This document shows, piece by piece, positions 1-8,536 of a stretch of 64,000 nucleotides of DNA; positions within the stretch are counted from its first letter, which is position 1, and each line of letters starts with the position of its first letter. Both the position numbers and the translations under genes were made by a program. A model generated the notes under the pieces. That model was not told the origin of the DNA. It saw only the letters and a list, made by a program, of their open reading frames with translations, and ran no database searches. The stretch comes from Alistipes senegalensis (lineage in GTDB: Bacteria > Bacteroidota > Bacteroidia > Bacteroidales > Rikenellaceae), in the NCBI GenBank assembly GCA_023664045.1, contig JAMPGH010000001.1:1034169-1098168 (forward strand), given 5' to 3'.

Positions 1-132
1 CGGGCGGCGGCCCGGCCCGGCGATGCCGTGCTGCTGTCGCCCGCCTGCGCGTCGTTCGACCTTTTCAAGAATTACGAGCAGCGCGGGGAACTCTTCAAGG
101 AGCGGGTGCTTGGGGACCGGAGCGACGTATAA
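1..132 (+). CDS. murD: UDP-N-acetylmuramoylalanine-D-glutamate ligase, C-terminal end (partial)
   Basis: Only the last 43 codons are inside the window; the reading frame is open from base 1 and ends with TAA at 130-132. The segment [17 protein letters not shown] is the conserved C-terminal block of MurD, the cytoplasmic ligase that adds D-glutamate to UDP-MurNAc-L-alanine in peptidoglycan precursor synthesis. It lies 33 bases upstream of ftsW in the same direction, the usual order in a division and cell wall (dcw) cluster. The identification rests on this short motif and the neighbour. Confidence 0.88.
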   Translation, partial: RAAARPGDAVLLSPACASFDLFKNYEQRGELFKERVLGDRSDV

Positions 133-165
133 TCGCCGTTTTTTGCATTTTAATTTTTCGCTGAC

Positions 166-1413
166 ATGAACGATGTTGCCGAACGAACGCCTTTCCGCCT
201 CTTTTCGGGCGACCGCGTGCTGTGGATCATCGTCGCCACGCTCTCGGTGATCTCGGTGCTGGTGGTCTATTCGTCGACCGCCAAGATGGCCTACGACGCC
301 CATACGGCCCGCACGACGGCGCATTTCCTGCGGCAGCAGCTCCTGATTCTGGGCGGCAGCCTCTTTCTGATGCTCGTCGTGCAGAAGATCAACAGCCGCG
401 TCTACAACTTCTTCTCGCGGCCGATCTACTACCTCTTCGTGCTGCTCACCGTCGCCACCTATTTCATCGGCATCTCGACCAACGGAGCCGCCCGCTGGAT
501 TCCGATCGGCTCGTTCCAGTTCCAGCCCTCCGAGGCGCTGAAAGTCGCGACGGTGCTCTTTCTGGCGCGGCAGCTGGCGGGGCGTCAGTCGAAGATCGAC
601 AAGATCCGCATCGTGCCTTCGTGGCGTTTCTGGACGTGGAGCGGATCGCCCGAGCAGCGGCGCATCTGGCGCGAAGGCACGCGGCCGATTCTGCTGCCGG
701 TGCTCGTGTCGTGTCTGGCGATCTTCCCGGCGCATTTCTCGTCGGCGCTGCTCGTCTTCGCCGCTTCGTGGGTGATGATGCTCATCGGACGCGTGCGCTT
801 CGGCGAGCTGGTCAAACTGTTGGGGCTGGCGCTGCTGGCCGTCGTCTTCGCCACGACCTCCAACATCTGGCGCGGCGAGACGGCCGAGGGTCGTATCTCC
901 ACCTGGGTCGATCTTTGGACCAACCCGCAGACCGAGAAGCCCATCGAGTACCTTACCGACACCGAGCGGTCGATGATCGCCATCCACAACGGCGGCATTC
1001 TGGGCGAGGGTGCCGGGCAGAGCGCCATGCGCGTCGAGATGATCCACCCCGAAAGCGACTATGTCTATGCTTTCTTCGTCGAGGAGTACGGCCTGCTGCT
1101 GGCGATCGTGCTGCTGATGCTCTATCTTTGGATCTTCTTCCGCGCGATCGAGATCTTCCGGCGCTGCGGCACGGCTTTTCCGGGGCTGCTGGTGCTGGGA
1201 CTGGCGCTGCAGATCACCTGTCAGGCGCTGCTGCACATCATGGTTACGGTGAACCTCTCGCCCGAGACGGGGCAGACGCTGCCTCTGATTTCGCGGGGAG
1301 GCTCGTCGGTGCTCTTTACGGCCATCGCCTTAGGCATGATCCTCTCCGTCAGCCGCCAGAACGACGAACGCTCGCACGACATGCCGAAGAGCGAAACGCT
1401 TTACGGAAATTGA
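166..1413 (+). CDS. ftsW: Cell-division SEDS glycosyltransferase FtsW
   Basis: A 415-residue polytopic membrane protein of the SEDS (RodA/FtsW/SpoVE) family, which polymerises lipid II glycan strands at the septum with a partner penicillin-binding protein. Visible family blocks are GAARWIPIGSFQFQPSE near residue 110, ESDYVYAFFVEEYG near residue 297, where the Asp lies in the region of the catalytic Asp of the family, and PLISRGGSS near residue 375. FtsW is preferred over RodA because the gene follows murD. There is a charged loop of about 35 residues after transmembrane segment 4. The expected next dcw gene, murG, is absent; an S4-domain gene follows instead. Confidence 0.93.
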   Translation: MNDVAERTPFRLFSGDRVLWIIVATLSVISVLVVYSSTAKMAYDAHTARTTAHFLRQQLLILGGSLFLMLVVQKINSRVYNFFSRPIYYLFVLLTVATYFIGISTNGAARWIPIGSFQFQPSEALKVATVLFLARQLAGRQSKIDKIRIVPSWRFWTWSGSPEQRRIWREGTRPILLPVLVSCLAIFPAHFSSALLVFAASWVMMLIGRVRFGELVKLLGLALLAVVFATTSNIWRGETAEGRISTWVDLWTNPQTEKPIEYLTDTERSMIAIHNGGILGEGAGQSAMRVEMIHPESDYVYAFFVEEYGLLLAIVLLMLYLWIFFRAIEIFRRCGTAFPGLLVLGLALQITCQALLHIMVTVNLSPETGQTLPLISRGGSSVLFTAIALGMILSVSRQNDERSHDMPKSETLYGN

Positions 1414-1563
1414 AAATGAAAAATTAAGAATTGAAAATGGTTGGATATACAATCGTTCGTTCGCATGTTTTGGGGCCGACGCGGTGTAGATAGTATTGGG
1501 CGGCCGATGAAAAGGCCGGTTTTGAAAATCGGATTTTTTATTCTTAATTTTTAATTATCAGAT
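1411..1563. repeat. AT-rich inverted spacer between ftsW and the S4-domain gene
   Basis: The space between the two genes begins with an A-rich stretch (1411-1441, core GAAAAATTAAGAATTGAAAA) and ends with its near reverse complement (about 1534-1560, core TTATTCTTAATTTTTAATTA). The middle is GC-rich and not obviously coding. The same bracketed layout with different middles occurs at 39259-39404 and 48709-48800, and looser versions elsewhere in the window. The function is unknown; the arms could pair as a stem or mark an insertion-type spacer. Confidence 0.55.
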
Positions 1564-1565
1564 AG

Positions 1566-1961
1566 ATGGACGCTATCCGTTTGGACAAATACCTGTGGGC
1601 CGTGCGGGTTTTCAAGACGCGCAGCGACGCCGCGGAGGCCATCCGCAACAACAAGGTTACGGTCGACGGCGCTTATGCCAAACCTTCGCGCGAGGTGAAG
1701 ATCGGCGACCGCATCGAGGTGCGTAAGATGCAGGTAACCTATGCGTACAAGGTTCTGGACCTCGTGTCGAGCCGCCAGCCGGCCAAGAACGTTCCCGCCT
1801 ACTGTCTCGACATCACCCCGCAGGAGGAGCTCGACAAGCTCAACATACCGCGCGAGACGATCTTCGTCTTCCGCGACCGCGGCACCGGGCGCCCCACCAA
1901 GAAGGAGCGCCGCGAGTTGGATTCGCTCATGGACGGAATCTACCTCGACGAGGAGGAGTAG
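1566..1961 (+). CDS. S4-domain RNA-binding protein (HslR/Hsp15-like)
   Basis: The protein has 131 residues. Residues 1-60 (IRLDKYLWAVRVFKTRSDA onward) form a single S4 domain like that of heat-shock protein 15 (HslR), which binds 50S subunits carrying stalled nascent chains. The tail is basic and then acidic, with a TGRPTKKERRELD segment typical of the Bacteroidota form. The ATG at 1566 follows an AT-rich spacer; no Shine-Dalgarno site is obvious. The gene appears to be a single unit that ends before a symmetrical terminator shared with the convergent yjbR gene. Confidence 0.85.
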   Translation: MDAIRLDKYLWAVRVFKTRSDAAEAIRNNKVTVDGAYAKPSREVKIGDRIEVRKMQVTYAYKVLDLVSSRQPAKNVPAYCLDITPQEELDKLNIPRETIFVFRDRGTGRPTKKERRELDSLMDGIYLDEEE

Positions 1962-2003
1962 CAGCGGTCATCGGTGGTGGAGACGGTATCGCTGAATGCA
2001 GAA

Positions 2004-2029
2004 AAGGCGGTCGCATATGCGACCGCCTT
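2004..2029. terminator. Bidirectional palindromic terminator
   Basis: This is a perfect 26-base palindrome: the left half AAGGCGGTCGCAT pairs with its exact complement. It lies between the convergent S4-domain and yjbR genes, with A-runs on the left and T-rich sequence on the right. It can serve transcripts from both sides. Confidence 0.8.
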
Positions 2030-2049
2030 CTTCGTCGGCGTTTCCCGAT

Positions 2050-2424
2050 TCAGGGCATCCGCAGCGCCTCCCGTTCTTTTTTCGGCAGGGTTGCCGCCAC
2101 GAGGTCGTACGATTGCCGGACGAGTTCCCGGATCGTCGTATCCGGCACGTCCTTGTCGAAATGGACGCTGATCCAGTGCTTCTTGTTCATGTGGTAGCCG
2201 GGCGTTACGCCTTCGTAACGGTCTTGCAGTTCGGCGATCCGCTCCGGCGGGCACTTGATGTTGCAGAAGTCGAAGAGGTCGATGTTCACGAAGCAGAACC
2301 ATTTGCCCGCGACCTCGAAGACCAGCAGGTTGCGGTCGTAGTCGGAGGCCGCCTTGCCGAACGGCATCTTTTCGCTTGCGCCCTCCATCGAGAGGCACCA
2401 CGCTCGGAAATCTTCGATGTTCAT
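2050..2424 (-). CDS. MmcQ/YjbR family protein
   Basis: A 124-residue protein of the MmcQ/YjbR (DUF1801-like, CyaY-fold) family. It begins [20 protein letters not shown] and contains the family blocks MPFGK, FCFVNIDLFDF and GYHMNKKHWISV. Members are small soluble DNA-binding-like proteins with no firmly assigned role. The ATG at 2424 overlaps the pth stop codon (TGATG), so translation is probably coupled. It is the third gene of the rplY-pth-yjbR operon, and it ends at the shared palindromic terminator. Confidence 0.88.
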   Translation of the reverse strand: MNIEDFRAWCLSMEGASEKMPFGKAASDYDRNLLVFEVAGKWFCFVNIDLFDFCNIKCPPERIAELQDRYEGVTPGYHMNKKHWISVHFDKDVPDTTIRELVRQSYDLVAATLPKKEREALRMP

Positions 2425-2987
2425 CACTTCTTGTTGAAAAGGTTCATGGTCCGTTCCGTGCCGATCGTGGCGAACGAGAGGATCGCCTCGCCGAAGATCT
2501 TCAGCCTTTCGGGCAGCGCCTCGCGCTCTTCGGAAGTCCACTCGCCCAAGACGTAGTCGACCTGATGGCCGCGGGGGAAGTCGCCGCCCACGCCGAAACG
2601 CATGCGGGCGAACTCCTCGCTGCCCAGAAGTTCGGCGATGTTCTTCAGGCCGTTGTGGCCGCCGGCGCTCCCTTTCTGCCGCATGCGTAGCGTGCCGAAG
2701 GGCAGGGCGATGTCGTCGGAGATGACCAGCAGGTTCTCGCGGGGGATCTTCTCCGTGTCGAGCCAGTAGCGCACGGCCTTGCCCGAGAGGTTCATGTAGG
2801 TCGAGGGCTTGAGCAGCACCAGCGTGCGGCCCTTGTGCTTCACTTCGGCGATGTCGCCGTAGCGGGCCGTGGTAAAAAGCGCGTTGGACGCCCCGGCCAG
2901 GGCGTCCAACACTTTGAAACCGATGTTGTGGCGGGTTTCGGCATATTCGGCGCCGATGTTGCCCAGCCCAACGATGAGGTATTTCAT
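2424..2987 (-). CDS. pth: Peptidyl-tRNA hydrolase
   Basis: The protein has 187 residues, the usual length for bacterial Pth, which releases tRNA from prematurely dropped peptidyl-tRNA. It begins [20 protein letters not shown], and the catalytic His is in the ETRHNIGF block near residue 20. The conserved [18 protein letters not shown] and [10 protein letters not shown] motifs follow. It lies 13 bases after rplY, a pairing common in many bacteria, and overlaps yjbR downstream by the shared TGATG. Confidence 0.96.
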   Translation of the reverse strand: MKYLIVGLGNIGAEYAETRHNIGFKVLDALAGASNALFTTARYGDIAEVKHKGRTLVLLKPSTYMNLSGKAVRYWLDTEKIPRENLLVISDDIALPFGTLRMRQKGSAGGHNGLKNIAELLGSEEFARMRFGVGGDFPRGHQVDYVLGEWTSEEREALPERLKIFGEAILSFATIGTERTMNLFNKK

Positions 2988-3000
2988 GCCGCGTCAGCGA

Positions 3001-3576
3001 TTATTTGCCTTCGGCGGCAGCGGCGCCGCGCGAAGCACGGGTTACGCGGACGGCGCAGACGGCCGTGGTGGCCGGCGTGATGAACTTCAGGTTCTCGAAC
3101 TGGAGGTCGCCCACGAAGATGGTCTTGCCCACGCCCAGCGGCGTAACGTCGACGACGATCTCGTCGGGCAGGTTCTCGACCAGTGCGCTCACGGTGAGCT
3201 TGCGGGCCGAGAGAGCCAGCTTACCGCCGACCTTCACGCCCTCGGCGTTGCCGGTCAGACGCACCGGAATGGCGATCGACACCGGTTTGCCGGCGGCGAT
3301 GCGGTAGAAGTCGAGGTGCAGAATCTCCTCGCGGACGGGGTGGAACTGCGCTTCGCGCAATACGGCCTTCTCGGTCTTGCCGCCGAAGTCGAACTCCACG
3401 ATGTAGGAGTTGGGAGTGTAGATCAGAGGTTTGATCTCGCGGGGGTCGACCGAGAACGATACGGTCTGGCCGTTGCCGCACAATACGCAGGGGATCAGGC
3501 CCTCGCGGCGTACCGCTTTGGCGGCTTTCTTACCGAAGTCGGTGCGTTCGGTCGCTTTTACAGCAATGGTTTTCAT
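3001..3576 (-). CDS. rplY: 50S ribosomal protein L25 / general stress protein Ctc
   Basis: A 191-residue, two-domain L25 of the long Ctc/TL5 type. The N-terminal 5S rRNA-binding domain (residues 1-95) carries GKKAAKAVRREGLIPCVLCG and the HPVREEILHLDFYR block. The C-terminal domain (about 100-180) contains KLTVSALVENLPDEIVVDV. The ATG at 3576 was chosen because it gives the standard MKTIAVKA N-terminus and lies about 80 bases downstream of a full promoter; longer in-frame starts lack family similarity. It is the first gene of the operon with pth and yjbR. Confidence 0.95.
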   Translation of the reverse strand: MKTIAVKATERTDFGKKAAKAVRREGLIPCVLCGNGQTVSFSVDPREIKPLIYTPNSYIVEFDFGGKTEKAVLREAQFHPVREEILHLDFYRIAAGKPVSIAIPVRLTGNAEGVKVGGKLALSARKLTVSALVENLPDEIVVDVTPLGVGKTIFVGDLQFENLKFITPATTAVCAVRVTRASRGAAAAEGK

Positions 3577-3661
3577 AGAACTTTGATTTTTAAAGTGTTG
3601 CCACCGGCGGTTCTCAACGCGGCCTCGCGGACCGCATCCCATTTCCGCCTGTTTTCGCGGG

Positions 3662-3693
3662 CAAAGATAGAAAAAGCGAAGCGCAAAAACAAA
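3662..3693 (-). promoter_or_regulatory. Consensus Bacteroidota promoter of the rplY-pth-yjbR operon
   Basis: On the minus strand TTTG (3693-3690) is followed after exactly 20 bases by TATCTTTG (3669-3662), matching the Bacteroidota primary sigma consensus TTTG-N19-21-TAnnTTTG. The predicted start of transcription is near 3655, leaving a leader of about 80 bases before rplY. Confidence 0.8.
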
Positions 3694-3798
3694 TTTTCAC
3701 CGGGTCGAAGCCTTTTCGGGGGCCGGAAGTCGTGTGGCGTCCGTTTGGCCGTTCCCGAAAATTAGGCTATTTTCGCGGGGCGGGGGAGGCATTCTCGT

Positions 3799-6117
3799 AT
3801 GAAAAGAATTTTTTTGTTTTTTGCGGCGGTTTTCTTTTGCGGCGGGGCCTGGGCCCAGTCCGATGCCGCTTTCCGGCGGGTCGTCGTCGACGCCGGGGGC
3901 CGGCCGATGGCGTATTTCGACGTGCTGATTCTCGACCCGGCCGATTCCGTGCTCCTCTTCGGCGAGGCCTGTTTCGACGGCAGGTTGGAGGTGCCGAATC
4001 CGCCGGGCGAGGGGGCTAAGATCGTCTCGCTCCGCAGCCTCGGATTCCGCGATCTCGCGTTCGTCGAGGATTTCGCCCGTCCCGCCTCTCCCGACACCTT
4101 GGTCATGACCGCTGCGACCCTCGCTATCGGCGATGTCGTGGTTACGGCCGCGGCGCCCGCCGTCTCCGTCTCGGCCGGCAGGACCGTGGTGCAGGTCGCC
4201 GGTTCGGCTCTGCAGCACGTCGCGGAGATGGCCGATATCCTGCGCCGCGCCCCCGGACTGGAAGCCGACGATTCGGCTGTTACGGTGTCGGGCAAGGGCG
4301 AACCCCTGATTCTCATCGACGACCGCCGGAGCTCCTATGCCGAACTGCAGCAGCTCCGGCCCTCGCAGATCGTCTCGATCGAGATCGACCGCAACCCCTC
4401 GGCCCGCTACGAAGCCGCCTACAAGTCGGTGCTCCGTGTCCGCACGAAGCGAGCCCGTGCCGGGGTCTCCGGCCAGCTCTCCAACATCGCCTGGTTCGCC
4501 CGGCGTTTCAGCGACGCGGCCGGCGCGCAGGTGCAAATCGCCGGTGAAAAGTGGGTCAACTACCTCTCCTATGACTATTACGACGCCGCCAACCACGATT
4601 TCGTGGAGAATACCAATGCCATTCTCCTCTCCGGCAGCGAACTGTCCGACAGCGTCAGCACCGAGCGGGTTTATACGCAGCGGGTGCATTCGCTGCTCTA
4701 CGGCAGCACGCTCGATCTTTCGCCGCGCCATCGCCTTTCGTGGCAGTATGCGGGGCAGTTCCGTAAGGGTAGCTTCCGCAACGCCATTCGGGAGCGGGAG
4801 CAGCGGCCGGCGACACCGGTCGATTACCTCGAATCGCACGAGTCGCTGCACTCCCGGCGTCCCTCCCATGCCGCTCACCTCGGCTACCGCTTCGCGATCG
4901 ACTCCGCCCGCGTCTGGAGGGTCGAGGCCGACTATACCCATGTCCGCCCCGAGAGCGACCAGACCGTTCTGCAATTCCGTCCCGCATCGGAGCGCACCGA
5001 CCGCCTCGACCTCGGCAACCGCTCGCAGGCCGGGGTCTTCACGGCCCGGTCGGAGTTCGCTGCACCGCTGTTGGGCGCCGACCTGCTTGTCGGCGTGCAC
5101 TACGGCCGCATCGACAGCAAGACCTTTTCGACCTACGGCCTTTCGACGACCGACACCCGTCTGGCGAGCGACAATATCTCCCTCTATGCCACCCTCGGCC
5201 GTGAATACGGCAAATGGGGTTGGCAGGCGGGCCTGCGCGGCGAGTTCCAGAACGACCGCGTGCGCGTCGACGGCGTTTCGCTGCGCAAGGGCTGGGAGAA
5301 CCGGTGTTTCCCGTCGCTTCGGCTCCATACGACCCCGGAGTTGGTGCGCAACTTCGATTTTTCGCTCTCCTACACCAGCCGGGTCAGGCGCCCCTCGGTG
5401 AGCGATCTCGACCCTTCGGCGCTCTATATCAACAACATGGTCATTGAGCGCGGCAATCCGCTGCTGCGCTCCTCCGTTACTCACGGTCTCGGTTTCTTGG
5501 CTTCGTTCCGGCAGCGCCTCACGCTCAGCGTCGATGTCGAGTTCCGCGTGAACCCCAAGCTCGAAACGGGCGTCCTCGACGACGACGGGCAAGGCATCCT
5601 CTTCCAGCCGGTCAACATCGCCCGCTCGCGGTTCGGCACGGTCGACTTGGTTTACAGCAACCGCTGGGGCCGTTTCTCGATGACCCTCGATGCCGGAATG
5701 GAGTTCTCCCACGCCCGCATTCCCTACATGGAGGGTACGATCACGGTCGGCAAGCCGGCCTGGTACGCCTCGGCCGACTGCGATCTGGAGATCGGCAGGA
5801 ACACCTATCTGACCTGCGGATTCAGGTATTGGGGGCGCAACTACGAGCTGATGACCACTCTGGAGGCGACGAACAACCTCACGGCCGGCATCACGCAATA
5901 TTGCTTCGACCGGCGCCTGCAGCTCTCGCTCTCGGGCCACGACCTGCTGCGGGGCATGAGCGACCGCTGGTTCGACCGCTACGGCTGGTACCTGACCGCG
6001 CAGCGCAGCCGCCGCGACTACCGCTACGTGCGCTTCTCGGTGCGCTGGTTCTTCAACGGCCACAAGCAGCGCTACGTGGAGGCCGAACGGTCGGACGAGG
6101 CGTCGCGCATCGATTGA
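3799..6117 (+). CDS. Outer-membrane beta-barrel protein, TonB-receptor-like
   Basis: A 772-residue protein with a cleavable signal peptide (MKRIFLFFAAVFFCGGAWAQ). A carboxypeptidase-regulatory-like beta-sandwich occupies about residues 22-105 and a plug-like region about 125-200 (VAEMADILRRAPGLEADD, LILIDDRRS). The rest is beta-strand-rich barrel ending near residue 755, of the outer membrane beta-barrel family 3 type. Such proteins are related to SusC-type receptors but shorter, and their substrates are mostly unknown. There is no SusD partner next door, and no TonB box was identified. It converges on the phage-derived block with only 9 bases between stop codons. Confidence 0.8.
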   Translation: MKRIFLFFAAVFFCGGAWAQSDAAFRRVVVDAGGRPMAYFDVLILDPADSVLLFGEACFDGRLEVPNPPGEGAKIVSLRSLGFRDLAFVEDFARPASPDTLVMTAATLAIGDVVVTAAAPAVSVSAGRTVVQVAGSALQHVAEMADILRRAPGLEADDSAVTVSGKGEPLILIDDRRSSYAELQQLRPSQIVSIEIDRNPSARYEAAYKSVLRVRTKRARAGVSGQLSNIAWFARRFSDAAGAQVQIAGEKWVNYLSYDYYDAANHDFVENTNAILLSGSELSDSVSTERVYTQRVHSLLYGSTLDLSPRHRLSWQYAGQFRKGSFRNAIREREQRPATPVDYLESHESLHSRRPSHAAHLGYRFAIDSARVWRVEADYTHVRPESDQTVLQFRPASERTDRLDLGNRSQAGVFTARSEFAAPLLGADLLVGVHYGRIDSKTFSTYGLSTTDTRLASDNISLYATLGREYGKWGWQAGLRGEFQNDRVRVDGVSLRKGWENRCFPSLRLHTTPELVRNFDFSLSYTSRVRRPSVSDLDPSALYINNMVIERGNPLLRSSVTHGLGFLASFRQRLTLSVDVEFRVNPKLETGVLDDDGQGILFQPVNIARSRFGTVDLVYSNRWGRFSMTLDAGMEFSHARIPYMEGTITVGKPAWYASADCDLEIGRNTYLTCGFRYWGRNYELMTTLEATNNLTAGITQYCFDRRLQLSLSGHDLLRGMSDRWFDRYGWYLTAQRSRRDYRYVRFSVRWFFNGHKQRYVEAERSDEASRID

Positions 6118-6126
6118 CGGCGGGTT

Positions 6127-6528
6127 CTATTTCTCGAACAGCTCCCACCCTTTTTCCACCTGAGTCATGTCGGCGGCCATGCCGTTCTCCACTTGCGAAA
6201 TGGCTGCGGCGACGGGCACCATCGTCCGGCGGTCGCGGGTGTCGATCGGCTCGTCCGGCGCTATGCCCGTGTAGCGCGCCACAGCCCGGATGTAGGCCTG
6301 CGTACGGTTTTCGGAGGGCGGGGCCCAGCGTGCGATCATCTGCGCGACGGTGTGCAGTCCGTGCCGTACGCGGTAGGTGTCGAGCAGCACGAAGATCGCC
6401 CGGTAGCCCCATGCCAGCGAGCGGAACTGTTTGAACTCCGGGTCGCGCGAGGGCTGTACCTCGCCCTTGTATCGTACGGCGGAGCGGCGGATGTTGCCCG
6501 GGTTGCAGTTACTCAGTCCGCGTGCCAT
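6127..6528 (-). CDS. Phage structural protein P5-like / lysis-type protein
   Basis: The protein has 133 residues and begins MARGLSNCNPGNIRRS, followed by KQFRSLAWGYRAIFVLLDTY and ARWAPPSENRTQAYIRAVA. From memory this family is annotated in Bacteroidota as structural protein P5, and it resembles virion-associated peptidoglycan-degrading proteins (NPGN and WAPPSEN signatures). It probably binds or cuts peptidoglycan. It overlaps the preceding connector gene by 20 bases and is the last gene of the leftward phage-derived block. The catalytic residues are not established here. Confidence 0.72.
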   Translation of the reverse strand: MARGLSNCNPGNIRRSAVRYKGEVQPSRDPEFKQFRSLAWGYRAIFVLLDTYRVRHGLHTVAQMIARWAPPSENRTQAYIRAVARYTGIAPDEPIDTRDRRTMVPVAAAISQVENGMAADMTQVEKGWELFEK

Positions 6529-6988
6529 AGTCGGGAAGGAGTATGCCCCCGTCGATCGAGCAGCGGGCGGCGGGTTCGTACTCGGGGAAGAAGGTCTTGC
6601 ACGCGTTGAGGTACTCCGTGGCGCGGGTCAGCAGCGTGCGGGCCTGCCGCAGCAGCTGGCGGCGCAGCCGTTCCAGCGCCTCGTCGTCGGCCGGCTCTCC
6701 GTAGGAGGATTTCGGAGCGAGGGTGCCGCTCCGGTCGGTGCGGATGTTCAGCCGCGGCTGGATGAGCGCCCGCGTGAAGAGGGCGACGGGTGCCGCGAGG
6801 TATTCGGTGCGCAATTCCGGATAGCCCTCGGCGAGCAGCTTGTCGTGGAGCTTGCGGCCGAGTGCCGGGACGATCCAGCGCTCCTCGGCAGCCAGAATAT
6901 CCGCCTCGGAGATCGTCTCCGGCGGCAGGATCTCGCTGTCGCCGAAAGCCAGCCTGAGGGCCTGCAGCGGGGTGATAAGGGTTTTCAT
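6509..6988 (-). CDS. Phage head-tail connector-like protein (DUF6712-like)
   Basis: A 159-residue, mostly helical protein with MKTLITPLQALRLAFGDSE at its N-terminus and ADILAAEERWIVPALGRKLHD after it. It resembles small head-completion or connector proteins that follow capsid genes in Bacteroidota prophages; the family name is from memory. It has the position expected of a connector, immediately before a lysis-type gene, but is cut off from the portal gene by a 320-base spacer carrying a MITE-like element. The ATG at 6988 opens just after an AT-rich spacer. Confidence 0.6.
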   Translation of the reverse strand: MKTLITPLQALRLAFGDSEILPPETISEADILAAEERWIVPALGRKLHDKLLAEGYPELRTEYLAAPVALFTRALIQPRLNIRTDRSGTLAPKSSYGEPADDEALERLRRQLLRQARTLLTRATEYLNACKTFFPEYEPAARCSIDGGILLPDYGTRTE

Positions 6989-7028
6989 TCCAATTCATAA
7001 TTTATAATTCACATAATTCACAATTACC

Positions 7029-7290
7029 CGATCATATACTTTGATGCACCAGCGTTTCTCGACCTTTATTTTCAAATCCGGCCGTTGTAGTTCGCGGCCG
7101 ACGGCCGCGTATTCAGGTCTGACCCTCCCGTAGACTGCGGCAGCAGGTGAGCGCAATCGAGCTTGCTCGGATTGCCGAACCGCCACAGCAGAAGTGGAAC
7201 GCAAACCCCTCCTCGGAGGGGACTTCGGTCGGAAAGCCGAAACTATTCACTTTCTTGACCGTTGCGTTGGTACATCAAGGTATATAATCG
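7029..7290. repeat. MITE-like element, copy 1 (262 bases)
   Basis: The left end CGATCATATACTTTGATGCA and the right end TACATCAAGGTATATAATCG are imperfect inverted repeats. Two bases outside each end lies the same 8-mer CACAATTA (7019-7026 and 7293-7300), like a target duplication. The interior is a reverse-orientation match to the element at 56844-57030, including the blocks TTTTCAAATCC, GCGTATTCAGGTCTGACCCT and GGACTTCGGTCGGAAAGCC. Copy 1 carries about 74 extra bases (about 7130-7204), which contain a hairpin. No open frame of recognisable function is present, so it would be non-autonomous. Confidence 0.8.
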
Positions 7291-7309
7291 TCCACAATTA
7301 TTGTGAATT

Positions 7310-8536
7310 TCATTCGATGCTTCGGATGTTGTACTTCGTGATCTCCGAGAGGAAGGTCTGCTGCCGCTCGTCGTCGGGGTCGTAGTCCAGTCCGTCGGCC
7401 TTGCGGGCCTCCCAGACCTTCATGTAGATGGGTTTCGAACGCGTCGGGGGCCGGTTGACGATCTCCAGTGACGAGGCGTCGATGTCCAGAATCGAGGAGA
7501 TCGCCTTGCGGATCGGTTCCGTGAGCTCGGCCTGCTCGCCCAGAATCACCGTGTTGAGCGCTACTTCGTACTCGTGGAGGATGCGGTCGGCGTTGAAGCC
7601 GCCCGAGTAGTCGAGTCCGCTCAGCGTCCGGAACCACGAGTGCGCCACGACGATGTCGCCCACGGCCTGCTCGTGGAGCGCCTGCCAGTCGCCCTCGTTC
7701 TGCGAGGAGATGGGGATGAAGCGCGAATGGTCGTTCTCGCTGCCCTCGCGGATCACGAACATCACCTGCCCCGGATTGCCGGCGAACTTCTGCTCGGCCA
7801 GCCGCATGACCTTTTCCGCTTCGGCTTCGTTGTCGACCGCCGAGTCGAGGAGCAGCACGCCCGAGAGCTGGAACGAGTTGTCCAGACGCGAGATGTTCCA
7901 GCGGTCGGTCTTGTAGGCGATGGCCGAGACTCCGAAGCCGGCGATGTAGGGCGGTACGCCGTAGTGGGTGAACATGGGTTCGTAGTCCTTGTAGTGGATC
8001 ATGGCGCGCAGCGTGCCGTCGGCCTGCGCCTCGAACGCGGGGTAGAGCGGCAGCGTCTGCGCCTCGGCGGGATTGAAGGCCGCCCAGTCGTGGTGCAGCA
8101 GAATGCGGCGCTCGTCGCGGGCCACGCGGCAGCGCGAGGCGTCCTGATGATAGAGGGCCAGAAAGGAGTGTTTCGCATCGGTTACGATCTCCAGAAAGGC
8201 GTTGCCGAAGAGCGCCTTGTCGAAAGCCAGCTTGTTGAGCACCTGCCGCAGGCTCTCGCCCGAAGGGTTCACCCGGTCGATGAAGGCTTTCAGGCGGGGC
8301 TGCGCCGCCTCGTCGCAGACGAATCCCTTGCCCGAAATGTAGTCGGCCTTGTCGTTGATGATGCGGCGATGGGTGGTCGAGCGCCGGGCCATGAGCGCCA
8401 GCGCGCAAGGAAAGAGGTTGTCGTCGCCCCAGCGCCAGAATTTGTCGCTCTGCACCGTGCCGGCGCCCAGCATGATGTAGGGGTCGGTGCGCGCCGTAAC
8501 GCCTACGGAGGTTTTGCGTGTTTTTTCGTTGTGCAT
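7310..8536 (-). CDS. Phage portal protein
   Basis: A 408-residue portal-type protein: the dodecameric ring at the capsid vertex through which DNA passes. Evidence is the N-terminal DKFWRWGDDNLFPCALALMA block with RSTTHRRIINDKADYISG, and the helical C-terminal part with HEQAVGDIVVAHSWF and DYSGGFNADRILHEYE. These match the Bacteroidota prophage portal pattern as I know it. The nearest genes are the capsid gene upstream and, past the MITE, the connector gene downstream. The only GTGAC site I noticed in the window is inside this gene (7467-7471). Confidence 0.75.
   Translation of the reverse strand: MHNEKTRKTSVGVTARTDPYIMLGAGTVQSDKFWRWGDDNLFPCALALMARRSTTHRRIINDKADYISGKGFVCDEAAQPRLKAFIDRVNPSGESLRQVLNKLAFDKALFGNAFLEIVTDAKHSFLALYHQDASRCRVARDERRILLHHDWAAFNPAEAQTLPLYPAFEAQADGTLRAMIHYKDYEPMFTHYGVPPYIAGFGVSAIAYKTDRWNISRLDNSFQLSGVLLLDSAVDNEAEAEKVMRLAEQKFAGNPGQVMFVIREGSENDHSRFIPISSQNEGDWQALHEQAVGDIVVAHSWFRTLSGLDYSGGFNADRILHEYEVALNTVILGEQAELTEPIRKAISSILDIDASSLEIVNRPPTRSKPIYMKVWEARKADGLDYDPDDERQQTFLSEITKYNIRSIE

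Noticed and set aside
3697-6063. A minus-strand open frame of 788 codons opposite the beta-barrel gene
   Set aside because: The translation is Arg/Gly/Ala/Val-rich with no motif, while the plus-strand gene has a signal peptide and barrel features.
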